This document shows positions 63,120 to 64,000 of a DNA stretch of 64,000 nt, in pieces. Position 1 is the first letter of the stretch. Every line of letters begins with the position of its first letter. The notes beneath the pieces are model-generated. The model saw only the letters and a program-made list of their open reading frames with translations, had not been told where the DNA came from and did no database searches. The stretch lies in assembly GCA_039096225.1 (NCBI GenBank), contig JBBPEB010000032.1, positions 779,501 to 843,500 on the forward strand, given 5' to 3'. This DNA comes from Blastocystis sp. Blastoise. Its lineage: Eukaryota > Sar > Bigyra > Opalinata > Blastocystidae. Made by a program: the position numbers and the translations under genes.

Positions 63120-64000
63120 TTAGAAAGCGAAAAGATCATCTAAGTTATCATCTTGAGGTGTAGTAGGTTTTTTAGCAGCCTTCTTAGCAACCTTCTTCTT
63201 AGGTTTAACTTCTTCTTCTTCTTCTTCTTCTTCTTCATCTTCAGAAACAACTACCTTCTTAGTCTTCTTAACTACTTTCTTAGCAGCCTTCTTCTTAGGT
63301 TTTTCTTCTTCTTCTTCTTCTTCTTCTCCTCCAAAGATATCATCATCATCTTCATCTTCAGAAACAACTACCTTCTTAGCCTTCTTAACGACCTTCTTCA
63401 CAGCCTTCTTCTTAGGTTTTTCTTCTTCTTCTTCTTCATCATCATCACTATCATAAGAAACCTTCTTAGCCTTCTTTACAGTCTTCTTCTTAGGTCTTTC
63501 TTCTTCTTCATCATCATCATCACTATCATCTCTAAATTTAGAAGATTTCTTAGTACTCTTCTTCTTTGGCATATCATCTTCATCATCGCTATCATCTCTA
63601 AATTTAGAAGCCTTCTTCTTCTTAGGTAATTCTTCTTCAGATTCATCATCAGAATCAGCAAACTTAGACTTCTTCTTAGTAGCCTTCTTCTTACCACTAT
63701 CCTATATAATATATAGAATAGAGTATTAATGGGATAACAAAGAAAATCAAGTATATTTATATTAGTAGATAAATGTTTTATATAATAATAAATAATATAA
63801 TAATAAATAATATATAATAAATAAATATAATGATAATAATATATATATACCATATCAGTAAGTGTTTCATCAATGAAGTCGTCGTCATCATCCTCATCAT
63901 CACTTCCATAATTTTCTTTAAATTTAGGAATACCTATATTATTATTAAATATATATATAAAAACAATAATAATAATAAATATATAAAACAATAAATAATA
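63120..64000 (-). CDS. Lys-rich/acidic repeat C-terminal tail of a protein continuing beyond the window
   Basis: The TAA is at 63120-63122. The last exon is 63120-63701, an upstream exon is 63851-63933, and the gene runs off the right edge. The protein is built of about five alternating units of basic KPKKKxxKKVVKKxKK and acidic VSEDEDDDD/DSDDDEEEE blocks of roughly 35-40 residues, ending PQDDNLDDLFAF. The upstream exon reads GIPKFKENYGSDDEDDDDDF. Such charged tails occur at the ends of nuclear enzymes (topoisomerase II, chromatin and nucleolar factors). A topoisomerase II tail is one possibility, but the enzymatic part is outside the window. The opposing + strand frame is a shadow. Confidence 0.65.

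Noticed and set aside
63153-63629. Phe/Leu/Ser-rich + strand frame
   Set aside because: It is the antisense shadow of the Lys/acidic repeat exon.

Overview
The window is nuclear DNA from a very A+T-rich, intron-dense unicellular eukaryote (a protist); I cannot name the genus. The evidence is compact genes broken by many short GT-AG introns, eukaryote-only protein families (exocyst, COG, nucleoporin, RPA, BRAP), standard stop codons (mostly TAA) and intergenic DNA rich in simple repeats. DHFR and thymidylate synthase are fused in one gene, which is typical of plants, alveolates, kinetoplastids and other bikont-type lineages and not of animals or fungi. A complex I assembly factor (NDUFAF6 type) suggests respiring mitochondria.

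Layout. 0-14 kb: a partial repeat protein (+), a double-BTB/TLDc protein (-), an AN1/C2H2 zinc-finger protein (-), an RRM-like protein (+), a ubiquitin-like/leucine-rich-repeat protein ending in a CaaX box (+) and an unrecognised multi-exon protein (+). 14-31 kb: bifunctional DHFR-TS (-), CYTH/thiamine-triphosphatase-like (+), a small ORF (+), a Cys-rich protein with a Pro/Ser/Tyr tail (+), a Nup88-like nucleoporin (+), RPA2 (-) and BRAP2/ETP1 (+) sharing a divergent promoter, then a Ser/Asp-rich protein (+). 31-34 kb: an EF-hand-like protein (-). 34-44 kb is gene-poor: a 140-bp hAT-type MITE with intact target-site duplications, a 3 x 73-bp tandem repeat, a tRNA-like cloverleaf, about 3.8 kb of almost C-free purine-rich DNA, and a decayed direct repeat of about 400 bp. 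44-64 kb (almost all -): HAD phosphatase, exocyst Sec8, an intronless MATE transporter, NDUFAF6-like, a universal stress protein (+), COG7, a membrane protein, and the tail of a Lys/acidic-repeat protein running off the right edge.

Common themes. Most introns begin GTATATAT and end TATATATAG, so both ends are self-complementary (TA)n tracts, and many carry long internal ATT, TA or pentamer arrays. The triplet arrays are strongly polarised: in nearly every gene the transcribed sense strand carries ATT, whereas the one clear exonic tract is AAT (Asn). The genes are mostly unrelated housekeeping genes with no operon logic. Sec8 and COG7 (both vesicle tethering) and DHFR-TS with RPA2 (both S-phase) lie fairly near each other. 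Exon boundaries were read by eye from splice sites and reading frame, so individual junctions may be off by a few bases.
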